NCBI GenBank assembly: GCA_022710245.1
Contig: JAKLHH010000038.1
Location: 1-16,471, forward strand
Source: Myxococcota bacterium
GTDB taxonomy: Bacteria; Myxococcota; Polyangia; GCA-2747355; JAKLHH01
DNA length: 16,471 nt
Direction of reading: 5' to 3'
The position numbers and the translations under genes were made by a program. This document shows positions 1 through 7,417 of the stretch, piece by piece (the stretch's first letter is position 1; each line of letters opens with the position of its first letter). The notes below the pieces were generated by a model. It saw only the letters and a program-made list of their open reading frames with translations. It was not told where the DNA came from and searched no databases.

Positions 1-509
1 GTCTCCGCCGGGATGGGGACGTCCGTCAGCGTCGTCTGGCCGTAGCCCACGATGGTGACGAGCTCACCGACCTGCGGCGCGGTGGTCGCCAGGCGGTGCG
101 GGGTGACGCCAGCGATCGGGCTCGCCAGCCGTACCACCGCCAGGTCGTTGGTCACCGAGGTCGCGTCGTAGTCGGGGTGGATCACCACGGAGTCGATGGC
201 GTGCTGCGCGCCGCTCGCCGCCCCGAGGACGAAGGACATGTCGCTGCAGATCGTGTAGGGCGGCTTCTCCTCGTCGGTGACGCAGTGGGCAGCGGTGAGC
301 ACGGTCCGGGTGCCGACCAGGGACGCCGTGCACGCGCAGTCCACGTAGGAGTCGAAGTAGAGGCAGCCCACCGCCGGGTGGCCCGCGTCGAGCACGCCGT
401 TGACGACGGCGGAGCTGCGCTGGCCGAGCTGGGGGCTGGTGCAGGCGCCGAGAGCCGTCGCGAGGAGCATGAGGTGAGCGGGGAGGATGGGCCTCGACGG
501 AACGGGCAT
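1..509 (-). CDS. Trypsin-like (S1 family) serine protease lipoprotein, C-terminal part outside window
   Basis: Partial gene with 169 codons visible; the 3' end lies off the left edge. Residues 1-23 form a lipoprotein signal ending in the lipobox LGAC (Cys23), so the product is probably exported and lipid-anchored. A VVNG motif at about 35-38 resembles the mature N-terminus of trypsins after zymogen cleavage. TAAHC at 72-76 carries the catalytic His75, and NDLAVVRL at 121-128 carries the catalytic Asp122. GYGQT follows near the cut. The catalytic Ser and the oxyanion region are not in view, so activity cannot be confirmed. The ATG at 509 is chosen because GAGGTGA lies just upstream and because it yields a clean signal peptide. 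It follows the MATE gene by 48 bases on the same strand but probably has its own promoter. Substrate unknown; fold assignment is firm. Confidence 0.9.
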   Translation of the reverse strand, partial: MPVPSRPILPAHLMLLATALGACTSPQLGQRSSAVVNGVLDAGHPAVGCLYFDSYVDCACTASLVGTRTVLTAAHCVTDEEKPPYTICSDMSFVLGAASGAQHAIDSVVIHPDYDATSVTNDLAVVRLASPIAGVTPHRLATTAPQVGELVTIVGYGQTTLTDVPIPAE

Positions 510-512
510 GGG

Positions 513-519
513 TCACCTC
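513..519 (-). promoter_or_regulatory. Ribosome binding site of the trypsin-like lipoprotein
   Basis: GAGGTGA on the minus strand, 3 bases before the ATG at 509. It supports this start over longer GTG readings in other frames. Confidence 0.6.
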
Positions 520-556
520 GGCTAGCTACCACCACGCCGCGCCCGGAACGCCGTCT

Positions 557-562
557 ATTATA
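557..562 (-). promoter_or_regulatory. Perfect -10 box (TATAAT) upstream of the protease gene
   Basis: TATAAT reads on the minus strand about 48 bases before the protease start. The TAA stop codon of the MATE gene (558-560) lies inside it. No good -35 is visible 16-18 bases upstream, where the DNA is GC-rich. In such GC-rich sequence a perfect TATAAT is uncommon, and a start site near position 550 would give a leader of about 40 bases. This suggests the protease can be transcribed independently of the MATE gene. Seen: the hexamer and its position. Inferred: promoter activity. Confidence 0.4.
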
Positions 563-2009
563 TCCCTTCGCCGCGCCGCTGGAGCGGCTCTCCGGCGGTG
601 GTCGCCGGCGCGGCCTGGGCAGGGGCGCCCGTCCCCATCCGGCGAAGCTCGCGCAGCAGCGCCCCGCCGGTCAGCAGCGCGGCGCCGAGGTCGGCGATCG
701 GGCCGGCGGCCCAGACCCCGTCGAGGCCCAGCAGGCGAGGGAGCAGCACCAGCAGCGGGATCAGGATCAGCACCTGCCGGAGCAGGGTGAGGACGAGCGA
801 GGTCCGCGCCTTGCCGATCGACTGGAAGAAGCTCGCGCCGACCACCTGGAAGCCGACGACCGGCATCATCAGCAGGCAGATGCGCATGCCGCGCGCGCCC
901 ACCGTGGCCACCAGCTCGTCCCTGGCGAAGGCGTGGACCAGCGCGCCGGGGAAGAGCTGGGCGACGAGGAAGCCCGCCGACATGACGGCCGTCGCGGCGA
1001 GCACGCTCAGCCGCAGCGTCTCGCGCACGCGGGCCACGCGACCGGCGCCATAGTTGAAGCCGATGATCGGCTGCGCGCCCTGGTTCAGCCCGAAGACGGG
1101 CATCAGGATGAACATGGAGAGCGCGCCGATGACGCCGTAGGCGCCGAGCGCGACGTCGCCGCCGTGACGCGCGAGGCCGCGGTTGATGAGCAGGTGGACG
1201 ACGCTGGCGGCGAGGTGCATCACGCAGGGGGCGAGGCCGATCGCGAGCGCCGGGCGCACCACCGACCAGCGCAGGCGCAGGCTCGCGGCGCGCAGCTTCA
1301 GCACGCTGCGCCGGCTGCGGAAGTGGAGCAGGGTCCAGCACGCCGAGACACCCTGGGCGATCACGGTCGCCACCGCGGCGCCGGTGACCGCGAGCCCGAG
1401 CCCCCAGATGAAGATCGCGTCGAGGACGATGTTGAGTCCGGCGTTGATGAAGACCGTCAGCATGGCGATGCGCGGGTTGCCCTCGGCGCGGATCACGGCG
1501 TTCAGGCCGAACGCCGTGTACTGGAAGAAGGAGCCGAGGAGGATGACCCGGAGGAACTGGCGGGCGTAGGGCAGGGTGCGCGCGCTCGCGCCGAAGACCC
1601 TGAGGAGCGGGTCGAGCGCGAGGAGGAAGCCCACGGTGAGGACCAGCGAGACGACCACGATCAGCGCCACCGCGTTGCCGAGGATCAGGTCGGCGTCCTC
1701 GCGCCGCTGCTCACCCAGCCGGATGGAGACCAGCGCGCCGCTGCCGATGCCGAGGAGCACGCCGAAGGCCATGATCACGAAGCCGACCGGCATGCAGAGG
1801 GAGATGCCGGCGATGGCGTCGGGACCGACGACGTTGCCGAGGAAGGCGCGGTCGATGATGGTGTAGAGCGAGGAGACGACGGTGCCGGCGATGGCGGGGA
1901 GCGAGAACTGCCAGAGGAGCTTGCTCACCCGCTCCTCGCCGAGGCGGGCGGTGCGGTTGTCACGGGTGGGTGAGTCAGCCCCGGTCGGGCTCGGGGGGCG
2001 GTGCGGCAT
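558..2009 (-). CDS. MATE family multidrug/cation antiporter, MepA-like
   Basis: Integral inner-membrane exporter of about 483 residues, the usual size for the family, with roughly twelve hydrophobic segments in two homologous halves. Diagnostic stretches are FSLPAIAGT near residue 35, RAEGNPR (174-180), the LNIVLDAIFIWG segment near 192-203, and GFNYGAGR (317-324). These resemble the MepA branch of MATE proteins, which expel cationic drugs and metabolites in exchange for Na+ or H+; the true substrate cannot be read from sequence. The C-terminus is an Ala/Pro-rich cytoplasmic tail. The start is uncertain: ATG at 2009 and an in-frame GTG at 2027 (six residues longer) both lack a clear Shine-Dalgarno, while the conserved region only begins about 25 residues in. 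It lies 121-139 bases downstream of the HEAT-like gene on the same strand, so read-through is possible. No resistance regulator adjoins it. Confidence 0.92.
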   Translation of the reverse strand: MPHRPPSPTGADSPTRDNRTARLGEERVSKLLWQFSLPAIAGTVVSSLYTIIDRAFLGNVVGPDAIAGISLCMPVGFVIMAFGVLLGIGSGALVSIRLGEQRREDADLILGNAVALIVVVSLVLTVGFLLALDPLLRVFGASARTLPYARQFLRVILLGSFFQYTAFGLNAVIRAEGNPRIAMLTVFINAGLNIVLDAIFIWGLGLAVTGAAVATVIAQGVSACWTLLHFRSRRSVLKLRAASLRLRWSVVRPALAIGLAPCVMHLAASVVHLLINRGLARHGGDVALGAYGVIGALSMFILMPVFGLNQGAQPIIGFNYGAGRVARVRETLRLSVLAATAVMSAGFLVAQLFPGALVHAFARDELVATVGARGMRICLLMMPVVGFQVVGASFFQSIGKARTSLVLTLLRQVLILIPLLVLLPRLLGLDGVWAAGPIADLGAALLTGGALLRELRRMGTGAPAQAAPATTAGEPLQRRGEGI

Positions 2010-2148
2010 GCGCGCAAAGGGAAGCACGCCGGTCGGGGTGGGTCAAGCGGCGGGCCCGCGCCGCCACCCCGTCGACGCTGGCTCGCCGCGCCCTCCACGC
2101 TCCAGCAGCTGGGCGTGAATCACGACCGCGCGCGTGTGGAGCGCCGGG

Positions 2149-4836
2149 TCAGCCGGCGCCGGGGGCGTCGAGCCGCCACTGCTCGGCGCCGACGCGATCG
2201 GGGCTGGTCCTCATCGCGGGCTTCTTGCCAGCGCGGATCAGCTTGAACTGCTCCTGCAGCCAGCGCTTGAGCTTCGCGCGCTCGGCGGCGCGCTCGGCGG
2301 CGGGCGCCAGGATCTCGTAGCTGTACTCGCCCGGCGGCGTCGGCGCCACGCGCGAGGCGCGCCAGGCGGCGATCGCGCTGGCGAAGCCGTCCCCCTCCAC
2401 CTGCTTGCGCTCGACCTGCTTGCCCCGGTAGCTGCCCGAGGAGACGCCGCCGTCCTTCTGGCTGTCGAGGCCGCGCAGCAGGTAGGCGAGCGCCTCGGGG
2501 CGCCCGGCCAGGAAGAGGCGATGCAGCACCGCGCCGCCGCTGCCGAAGGAGACCTCGAGGCGCGCCTTGCCGAGGATGCCGCAGGCGAGGTCCACCGCCG
2601 GGCGCTGGCGCGTGTCCATCAGCGCGTCGAAGGCCTGCGGGTAGCGATAGCTGCCGTCGTCGGCCGCGAGGATGGGCCGCAGCTCGGCGAGGCCCTCGAG
2701 CGCGCCCTGGCGCCCGTGGCGCAGGAGGGTGAGCGCGGCCCAGAAGCGCACCCCGGCCTCGCCGTCCTTCAGCCAGCGGCGCGCGGCGGGCGCGGCCTGC
2801 GAGGTGCCGAGCTGGTAGACGAGGCGCGCGAGGTCCTCTCGCCGCTTGGGGAAGTCGACCTGGCGGGCGAGGAGCAGCGCCAGGACAGCGCGGTCCTTGG
2901 CGCGCGCGGCCTCCTCGACGGCGGCCGCGACCGCGTCCCAGTCCTTGCTGGTGCGGATGGTCTCGCGCCGCAGCTCGGCCGGGCTCTTGCCGGCGTTCGC
3001 GCGGCACCAGGCGAGGACGCGCTCGAGGTGCCGCTTGCGGCCGGCGGCGTCGGCGGCGTGGTAGGCCTGCAGCGCGGCGAGGTCATGGCGCGCCGCCGCG
3101 TTGATCAGCTCCGCCGCGAGCCAGCTCACCCGGTGCAGCGTCCGCTGCGGGTGGAAGTCGCGCCAGTAGCTGAACGTGGGCAAGACGCTCTCGTCGGCGA
3201 GGAGCGGCACCAGCGCCGGGAGCTCGGCGGGGGTCAGCTTCATCGACGTGAGCTCGACGTAGGGGTTGATCACCGGCCTCGGCCTCGTGCCTGCCGCCCG
3301 CGCCGCGTGGCTCGACGCGTCCTGCGGGTCAGCGTAGGAGACGCCGCCGGGCTGCCCCCACTGCAGGCAGTTGAGGAGGCGCAGCCGCGCCGTCAGGAAG
3401 GAGATCTGAGCGGGCCGCGCGAGGGTCGCCTTGAGCTTCGCCCACGCCTCGGGCGTCGGCAGCGCGAGCGCCTTGAAGTCGTCGCCGCGGCGGGCGAGCT
3501 GGGCGGCGAGCTCGCGGGCGCGCTCCTGGTACTCGTACTCGTCGAAGAGAGCTCCGGAGAGGTGACGGGCGAGCCGGGTCGCGCGCGCGTAGTCGCGCTC
3601 GTGCGAGAAGGCGATCAGCATCTCCTGGTGGTAGTGGTGGCCGAGGAGGTCACGCACCGCCCAGCCGATCCAGCGATCGTCGCGAGTGCCGTCGATGCGC
3701 GGGAGGAGCAGGGACGCGGCGATCGCGCGGTCGCCGCGGCCGAGCGCCCAGGCCGCGACCAGCGCCTCGGGCAGGCTGATGAAGCCCGGCTGGAACTGCC
3801 CGGTGAGCCCGCCGAGCTCGGAGAGCGCCTCGCGCGCCTCGCGGCCCTTGCCGGCGCGGATGGCGAGCAGCGCCCGCGCCTCCTCGGCGAGGGTGCGCGG
3901 CGAGAGCTTCGTCTCACCCCTCGGCAGCGTGCGCTCGCGCGCGAAGAAATCGAGGACGCGGTAGGCGCCCGGCGCCTCGGCGAGGAGCCAGCCGCTCCCT
4001 CGCAGCGTGACCGGCTTGCCGCCGCTGAACGCGCGCGGGTTCGTATGCTCGAAGCGGACCCAGCGAGCGGCGGGCGGCGGCGGCGTCAGCACGCGCGCGG
4101 CCACGGCAGCGAGCTCCTTCTCGAACGACGCCGGGAGCAGCGTCGGGGCAGCGCAGCGCGCGAGCTTGAGCCCGAGCGCGGGCGCGGCGGTGAGGACCGC
4201 CTTGCGGACGGCGGCGCGCGGCGAGGCGCAGAGCCGCTGCAGCTCCGGGGCCAGCGCGGTGAGCTTGCGGCGGCCCGCCTCGGCCACGGCGCGGGCGAGC
4301 ACCGCCTCGCTCGGGTGCGGCCGGGCGAGGACGCGGCGCAGCGCCTCGGCGACGCGCGGCGAGCTGATGCGCGCCAGCGCGTCCATCCCGGCGGCCTGGT
4401 TGTCGGCGACCTTCTCCTCGTCGACGAGCCAGAGCGCGGCCTCCAGCGCCGCCTCGCTGGCCGCCTCGCGGCCGAAGGCGCGCGCCAGCTCGCCGCGCAG
4501 CTCTCGCGCGTCGCAGACCGGCCGGCCCCCGAAGAACGGCGTCGGCCGGCAGGGCCCGCGCCCGCTCCGCTCGTCGGCCCACGCCTGCGCGAGGAGCGCG
4601 TGGAGGTAGCGACCGGCCGCGCGGCGGCGCGCGTCGTCGGGGGCGCGGAGGTCCTTCAGCGCCTGCGCGAAGGGGGGCTTGCCCTCTCCTCTGTAGTGGC
4701 GCGCGAGATCGTCGAAGGCGCGCTGGCCCTCGACGCCGGCCATGGCGGGACGGGTGCGGTCGGCGCGCGCGGGGGTGGCCAGCGCGAGGCCGAGGACGAC
4801 GGCGAGCGCGAGCGTGCGCGCTGGGCGGTGGTGCAT
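2149..4836 (-). CDS. Secreted HEAT-like helical-repeat protein of unknown function (895 aa)
   Basis: Residues 1-25 form a signal peptide ending in ARA before Asp26, so the product is probably periplasmic or secreted. The rest is almost entirely amphipathic helix, rich in Ala, Arg and Leu. Short HEAT-like helical hairpins are recognisable, for example around ALRRVLARPHPSEAVLARAV and SPRAAVRKAVLTAAPALG in the first third, and EAGVRFWAALTLLRHG towards the end. A less repetitive central part contains an LLGHHYHQE histidine cluster. No catalytic motif was recognised; such proteins usually serve as binding scaffolds. The start at 4836 is chosen over the open frame that continues to 5274, because GGAGGA sits 4 bases upstream and gives a proper signal peptide; the longer reading overlaps the divergent lipoprotein gene. 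A second ATG at 4857 lacks a ribosome binding site. Function not assigned. Confidence 0.85.
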   Translation of the reverse strand: MHHRPARTLALAVVLGLALATPARADRTRPAMAGVEGQRAFDDLARHYRGEGKPPFAQALKDLRAPDDARRRAAGRYLHALLAQAWADERSGRGPCRPTPFFGGRPVCDARELRGELARAFGREAASEAALEAALWLVDEEKVADNQAAGMDALARISSPRVAEALRRVLARPHPSEAVLARAVAEAGRRKLTALAPELQRLCASPRAAVRKAVLTAAPALGLKLARCAAPTLLPASFEKELAAVAARVLTPPPPAARWVRFEHTNPRAFSGGKPVTLRGSGWLLAEAPGAYRVLDFFARERTLPRGETKLSPRTLAEEARALLAIRAGKGREAREALSELGGLTGQFQPGFISLPEALVAAWALGRGDRAIAASLLLPRIDGTRDDRWIGWAVRDLLGHHYHQEMLIAFSHERDYARATRLARHLSGALFDEYEYQERARELAAQLARRGDDFKALALPTPEAWAKLKATLARPAQISFLTARLRLLNCLQWGQPGGVSYADPQDASSHAARAAGTRPRPVINPYVELTSMKLTPAELPALVPLLADESVLPTFSYWRDFHPQRTLHRVSWLAAELINAAARHDLAALQAYHAADAAGRKRHLERVLAWCRANAGKSPAELRRETIRTSKDWDAVAAAVEEAARAKDRAVLALLLARQVDFPKRREDLARLVYQLGTSQAAPAARRWLKDGEAGVRFWAALTLLRHGRQGALEGLAELRPILAADDGSYRYPQAFDALMDTRQRPAVDLACGILGKARLEVSFGSGGAVLHRLFLAGRPEALAYLLRGLDSQKDGGVSSGSYRGKQVERKQVEGDGFASAIAAWRASRVAPTPPGEYSYEILAPAAERAAERAKLKRWLQEQFKLIRAGKKPAMRTSPDRVGAEQWRLDAPGAG

Positions 4837-4840
4837 GAGC

Positions 4841-4846
4841 TCCTCC
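4841..4846 (-). promoter_or_regulatory. Ribosome binding site fixing the start of the HEAT-like gene
   Basis: GGAGGA on the minus strand, 4 bases before the ATG at 4836. It decides for this start rather than the in-frame ATG at 4857 or readings further upstream. Confidence 0.7.
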
Positions 4847-4918
4847 AGGTGCCTCATGATACGCGAGTCGTGTGGGCGATGTTCCGCATCTGCCTTCAAA
4901 CGAAGACCTATCCATGGC

Positions 4919-4936
4919 GAGGGACCGGGGTCCCTC
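4919..4936. promoter_or_regulatory. 18-bp inverted repeat in a divergent intergenic region, candidate operator
   Basis: GAGGGACC and its exact reverse complement GGTCCCTC are separated by 2 bases. The repeat lies almost midway between the divergent starts at 4836 and 5027, where a dimeric regulator could control both genes. A weak -10-like TATCAT reads on the minus strand at 4856-4861, very close to the HEAT-like gene's ribosome binding site. No convincing -35 was found for either direction. Operator function is inferred from symmetry and position; no regulator gene adjoins it. Confidence 0.35.
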
Positions 4937-5026
4937 CTCGACGCGACCTCTCGTTGCATCCGCCCAGCGCTGTGCCACAACAAGCGGTGGGCGAGGTGGG
5001 TGGCAACCTGAAGCTGAGGCGTGCGC

Positions 5027-6397
5027 ATGCGATCGATCCAGCGACAGCTCTTCATCGCGGGGCTGCTGGTCGCGGGGTGCGGAGACACCCAGAGCGACCC
5101 CGCCCCGGAGACCCCGTTCACGAGCGCTCCAGGCAGCCCGACGGGCAGCCCGATCACCGCCACGATCGGCGCGGCGGGCGGGGTCCTGCAGACACCGGAC
5201 GGCAAGGTCGTCGTGAACGTCCCGGCCGGCGCGCTCGCGGCCGAAAGCCAGCTGAGCCTCACCCCGATCACCAACGCTCTCGAGGGCGGCGTCGGCGGAG
5301 GCTATCGCCTCGGGCTCGACGCCGCGACGCTCGCCCAGCCGATCACCGCGACCCTGAGCTACGATGGGCTCGAGCTCCCCTCGGGCCTCGGCGCGTTGCG
5401 GCCTGCCGTCCAGCTCCCCGACGGGAGCTGGCAAGCCGCCGGCAAGGTGACGCTCGACGAGACCAAGAAGACCCTCAGCTTCCGCACGCGGTTCTTGGCG
5501 CAGGGATCGGCGCGGACGGCGCAGGCCGTGAACCTGGTCCGGGACCTCGCCATGTTCGAGTGGTTCTTCATCGCGCCCTCCGCGGCCACGGTGAAGACCT
5601 CGGAGTCCCTGCCGCTCACGCTCGAGATGCGAGTTCCCCAGAAGCCCCCGGCGGCTGATCCGGACGAGGAGCTCGCTCCGATCACGGTGATCAAGAAGAC
5701 GCCGGTCCCGAACGACAACCGCCTCGGCAGCTTCACCTGGAGCGCGAGCGATGGCAGCGTCCAGCCGGGCGGGTCGGGCGCGACCTTCACCGCGCCCGCG
5801 AAGGTGCCCGCCAGGAATCCGGTGGCGGTCTCGGCGCGCTACAGCGGTCAGATCTTCGACGGGATGATCCTGGTCTCGAACGTCCGGGTCGTGGGAGGAG
5901 CGCCCACGTTCGCCGGCAAGGTGAGCTTCAGCTACACGACCGCGGCCGAGGACGTCTCCGGCACCGCCGACCTCAGGTTCGAGCGCTTCGAGGACCTCCC
6001 CGACGTGGCGCGGTATGCGCTCCTCGGCGGCAGCTTCAGCTTCACGGTGACCCCCAAGTACCCCGACCAGACCATCACCTGCGACCTGAAGAGCCTGGCC
6101 GAGGTCCCGGCCGCCGAGGGAGAGAGCAACGGCGCGCTCATCGTGTGGAAGCCGAGCTCCAGCCTCGGTCAGAAGTACCGCTGGCGGGCCACCTCGGCGG
6201 AGCGTGAGACCAGCTTCCAGTGCCGGGACAAGAAGGGCGACGTGATCCCGTACACGATCCTGCAGATCGCCTCGCTGGCGACCGCCTCCGAGGCGATCCC
6301 CTACAACGACGCCAAGGCGCTCGAGGGCAGCGACCTGCCGCTCCTCGCGCCCCTCGGGAGCGGGACCGCGAGCTGGCGCTTCGAGGCTGGCCCGTGA
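5027..6397 (+). CDS. Lipoprotein with ZU5-like and Ig-like beta domains (456 aa)
   Basis: A short signal ends in the lipobox VAGC (Cys18), indicating export and lipid anchoring. After a Pro/Ser/Gly linker, residues about 50-125 match the ZU5-like pattern GGVLQTPDGKVVVNVPAGAL, found in many bacterial surface proteins. A middle domain with TWSASDGSVQPGGSGATFTA and VPARNPVAVSARYSG resembles the Ig-like repeats of myxobacterial lipoproteins. The C-terminal third (from about GKVSFSYTTAAEDV) looks beta-rich and was not identified. No catalytic residues are apparent, so a structural or binding role at the surface is inferred. The ATG at 5027 is preferred over the GTG at 5021 because GAGG at 5016-5019 is spaced 7 bases from it. 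The gene is divergent from the HEAT-like gene and converges on the TPR/PEGA gene with a 62-base gap in which no clear terminator hairpin was seen. Confidence 0.85.
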   Translation: MRSIQRQLFIAGLLVAGCGDTQSDPAPETPFTSAPGSPTGSPITATIGAAGGVLQTPDGKVVVNVPAGALAAESQLSLTPITNALEGGVGGGYRLGLDAATLAQPITATLSYDGLELPSGLGALRPAVQLPDGSWQAAGKVTLDETKKTLSFRTRFLAQGSARTAQAVNLVRDLAMFEWFFIAPSAATVKTSESLPLTLEMRVPQKPPAADPDEELAPITVIKKTPVPNDNRLGSFTWSASDGSVQPGGSGATFTAPAKVPARNPVAVSARYSGQIFDGMILVSNVRVVGGAPTFAGKVSFSYTTAAEDVSGTADLRFERFEDLPDVARYALLGGSFSFTVTPKYPDQTITCDLKSLAEVPAAEGESNGALIVWKPSSSLGQKYRWRATSAERETSFQCRDKKGDVIPYTILQIASLATASEAIPYNDAKALEGSDLPLLAPLGSGTASWRFEAGP

Positions 6398-6459
6398 GCT
6401 GGCCCGCTGATGGCGTTGGCCCCAGGTCGTGATCGGAGGCAGAGCAGGCGCCGCTGGCG

Positions 6460-7404
6460 TCAGAACCCGCTGCCCAGCGAGAGGCCCCAGACGGAGCCGG
6501 CGAGGGGCTCGAGGCGCAGGCCCGCGCGGCTCGCGGGCGCCTCGGCGGGCCGGCGGCCCTCGACGAAGAAGAGCACCACCGATGTGACCGCGAGCGCCCC
6601 GCCGACGACGAACATCGCCGTCGACGCGTTGCCGAGCCGCGGGACCGAGTCCTTGAGCTCGTCGTAGCGCGTCGGGCTCGGGGTGGTCTGGAACTCGTCG
6701 TAGCCGCTCTTGGCGGCGACGCCGAGACCGATCCCGATGCCAGCCGCGACGAGCGCGGTCGTGCCGGTGACCCAGGCCCAGACGCGGCGGCGCGGCGGCG
6801 GGGCCGGCGCGGCGGCCGGTGCGAGCCGGACCGTGACCTCGGCGCTCTGCCCGGAGACGACCTCGACCTCCTGGCTCGCCTCCGCGTGCCCGGCGAGCCG
6901 CGCGCTCACCCGGTGCCGGCCGGGTCCGACGGTCCCCGAGTACGGTGCCTGGCCGACGGGCTTGCCGTCGAGGAGGAGCTCAGCGCCGGCGGGCTCGCTG
7001 CGCACGCTGAGCGTCCCCTGGGTCGGCGGCCCGGGCGGCTCCTTCGGCTCGACCTCGGCCGCGAGCTTGGTGATGTGCTCCTTCACCTCGTCCTCGTGCG
7101 GGATCGCCTCGCCCGGGTGCTGGCGGGCGAACTCGGCGAGGTAGAGCTGGTAGTGCTCGAGCGCCTGCTTCGCGCGCTTGAGCTGCCGGTGGCACTGGGC
7201 CAGGTTGAGGATGGTGGAGGGGCGTCGCTCCTTCTCCAGCGAGGCGCGGAACGCCTCCAGCGCCTTCTCGTAGTCACCCTGGCGGTAGAGGGCGGCGCCG
7301 CGCTTGAAGTCCGCCTGCGCCTTCGCGTTGGGCTTCGCGGGCCAGGTTGGCGCTGCGGCCAGCGTGAGGCCGAGCAGCAGCGCCAGCTCGAGGACTCTTC
7401 TCAT
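6460..7404 (-). CDS. TPR and PEGA domain membrane protein (314 aa), kinase partner gene
   Basis: Begins with a signal or anchor segment (1-20). Residues about 26-95 form tetratricopeptide-like helices, including GAALYRQGDYEKALEAF and a second hairpin ending KQALEHYQLYLAEF. Residues about 130-195 are a PEGA domain: GTLSVRSEPAGAELLLDGKP is the classic signature, followed by GPGRHRVSARLAGH. A hydrophobic segment at about 208-230 and another at about 260-282 are probable membrane spans, and a short Gly/Leu-rich tail follows. This TPR-PEGA-membrane architecture is frequent in myxobacteria beside Ser/Thr kinase genes, and the PEGA domain is usually extracytoplasmic. The start lies 13 bases after the stop of the upstream kinase gene, with GAGG 8 bases before the ATG, so the two are almost certainly cotranscribed. 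A role as accessory or sensor for that kinase is inferred from gene order only. Confidence 0.88.
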   Translation of the reverse strand: MRRVLELALLLGLTLAAAPTWPAKPNAKAQADFKRGAALYRQGDYEKALEAFRASLEKERRPSTILNLAQCHRQLKRAKQALEHYQLYLAEFARQHPGEAIPHEDEVKEHITKLAAEVEPKEPPGPPTQGTLSVRSEPAGAELLLDGKPVGQAPYSGTVGPGRHRVSARLAGHAEASQEVEVVSGQSAEVTVRLAPAAAPAPPPRRRVWAWVTGTTALVAAGIGIGLGVAAKSGYDEFQTTPSPTRYDELKDSVPRLGNASTAMFVVGGALAVTSVVLFFVEGRRPAEAPASRAGLRLEPLAGSVWGLSLGSGF

Positions 7405-7417
7405 CAGGTGTCCCTCG

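Noticed and set aside
96..1973. A 625-codon plus-strand open frame opposite the MATE gene
   Set aside because: The opposite strand encodes a clear MATE transporter; this translation is His/Arg/Asp/Glu-rich noise.
2041..2059. Possible leaderless promoter (TTGACC) for the MATE gene, and the palindrome GCGGGCCCGC as a terminator
   Set aside because: The matching -10 (TTCCCT) is poor. The palindrome has no loop and no T-run, and such GC palindromes are expected by chance at this composition.
4837..5274. N-terminal extension of the HEAT-like frame
   Set aside because: It would overlap the divergent lipoprotein gene, and it lacks the ribosome binding site and signal peptide found at 4836.
2134..5658. 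A 1174-codon plus-strand open frame opposite the HEAT-like gene
   Set aside because: Low-complexity Arg/Ala/Glu/Gly translation, no domain, no ribosome binding site. The minus-strand reading has a signal peptide and a plausible fold.
6398..6459. Bidirectional terminator between the ZU5-like lipoprotein and the TPR/PEGA gene
   Set aside because: Only short 4-base stems could be drawn and there is no T-run on either strand.
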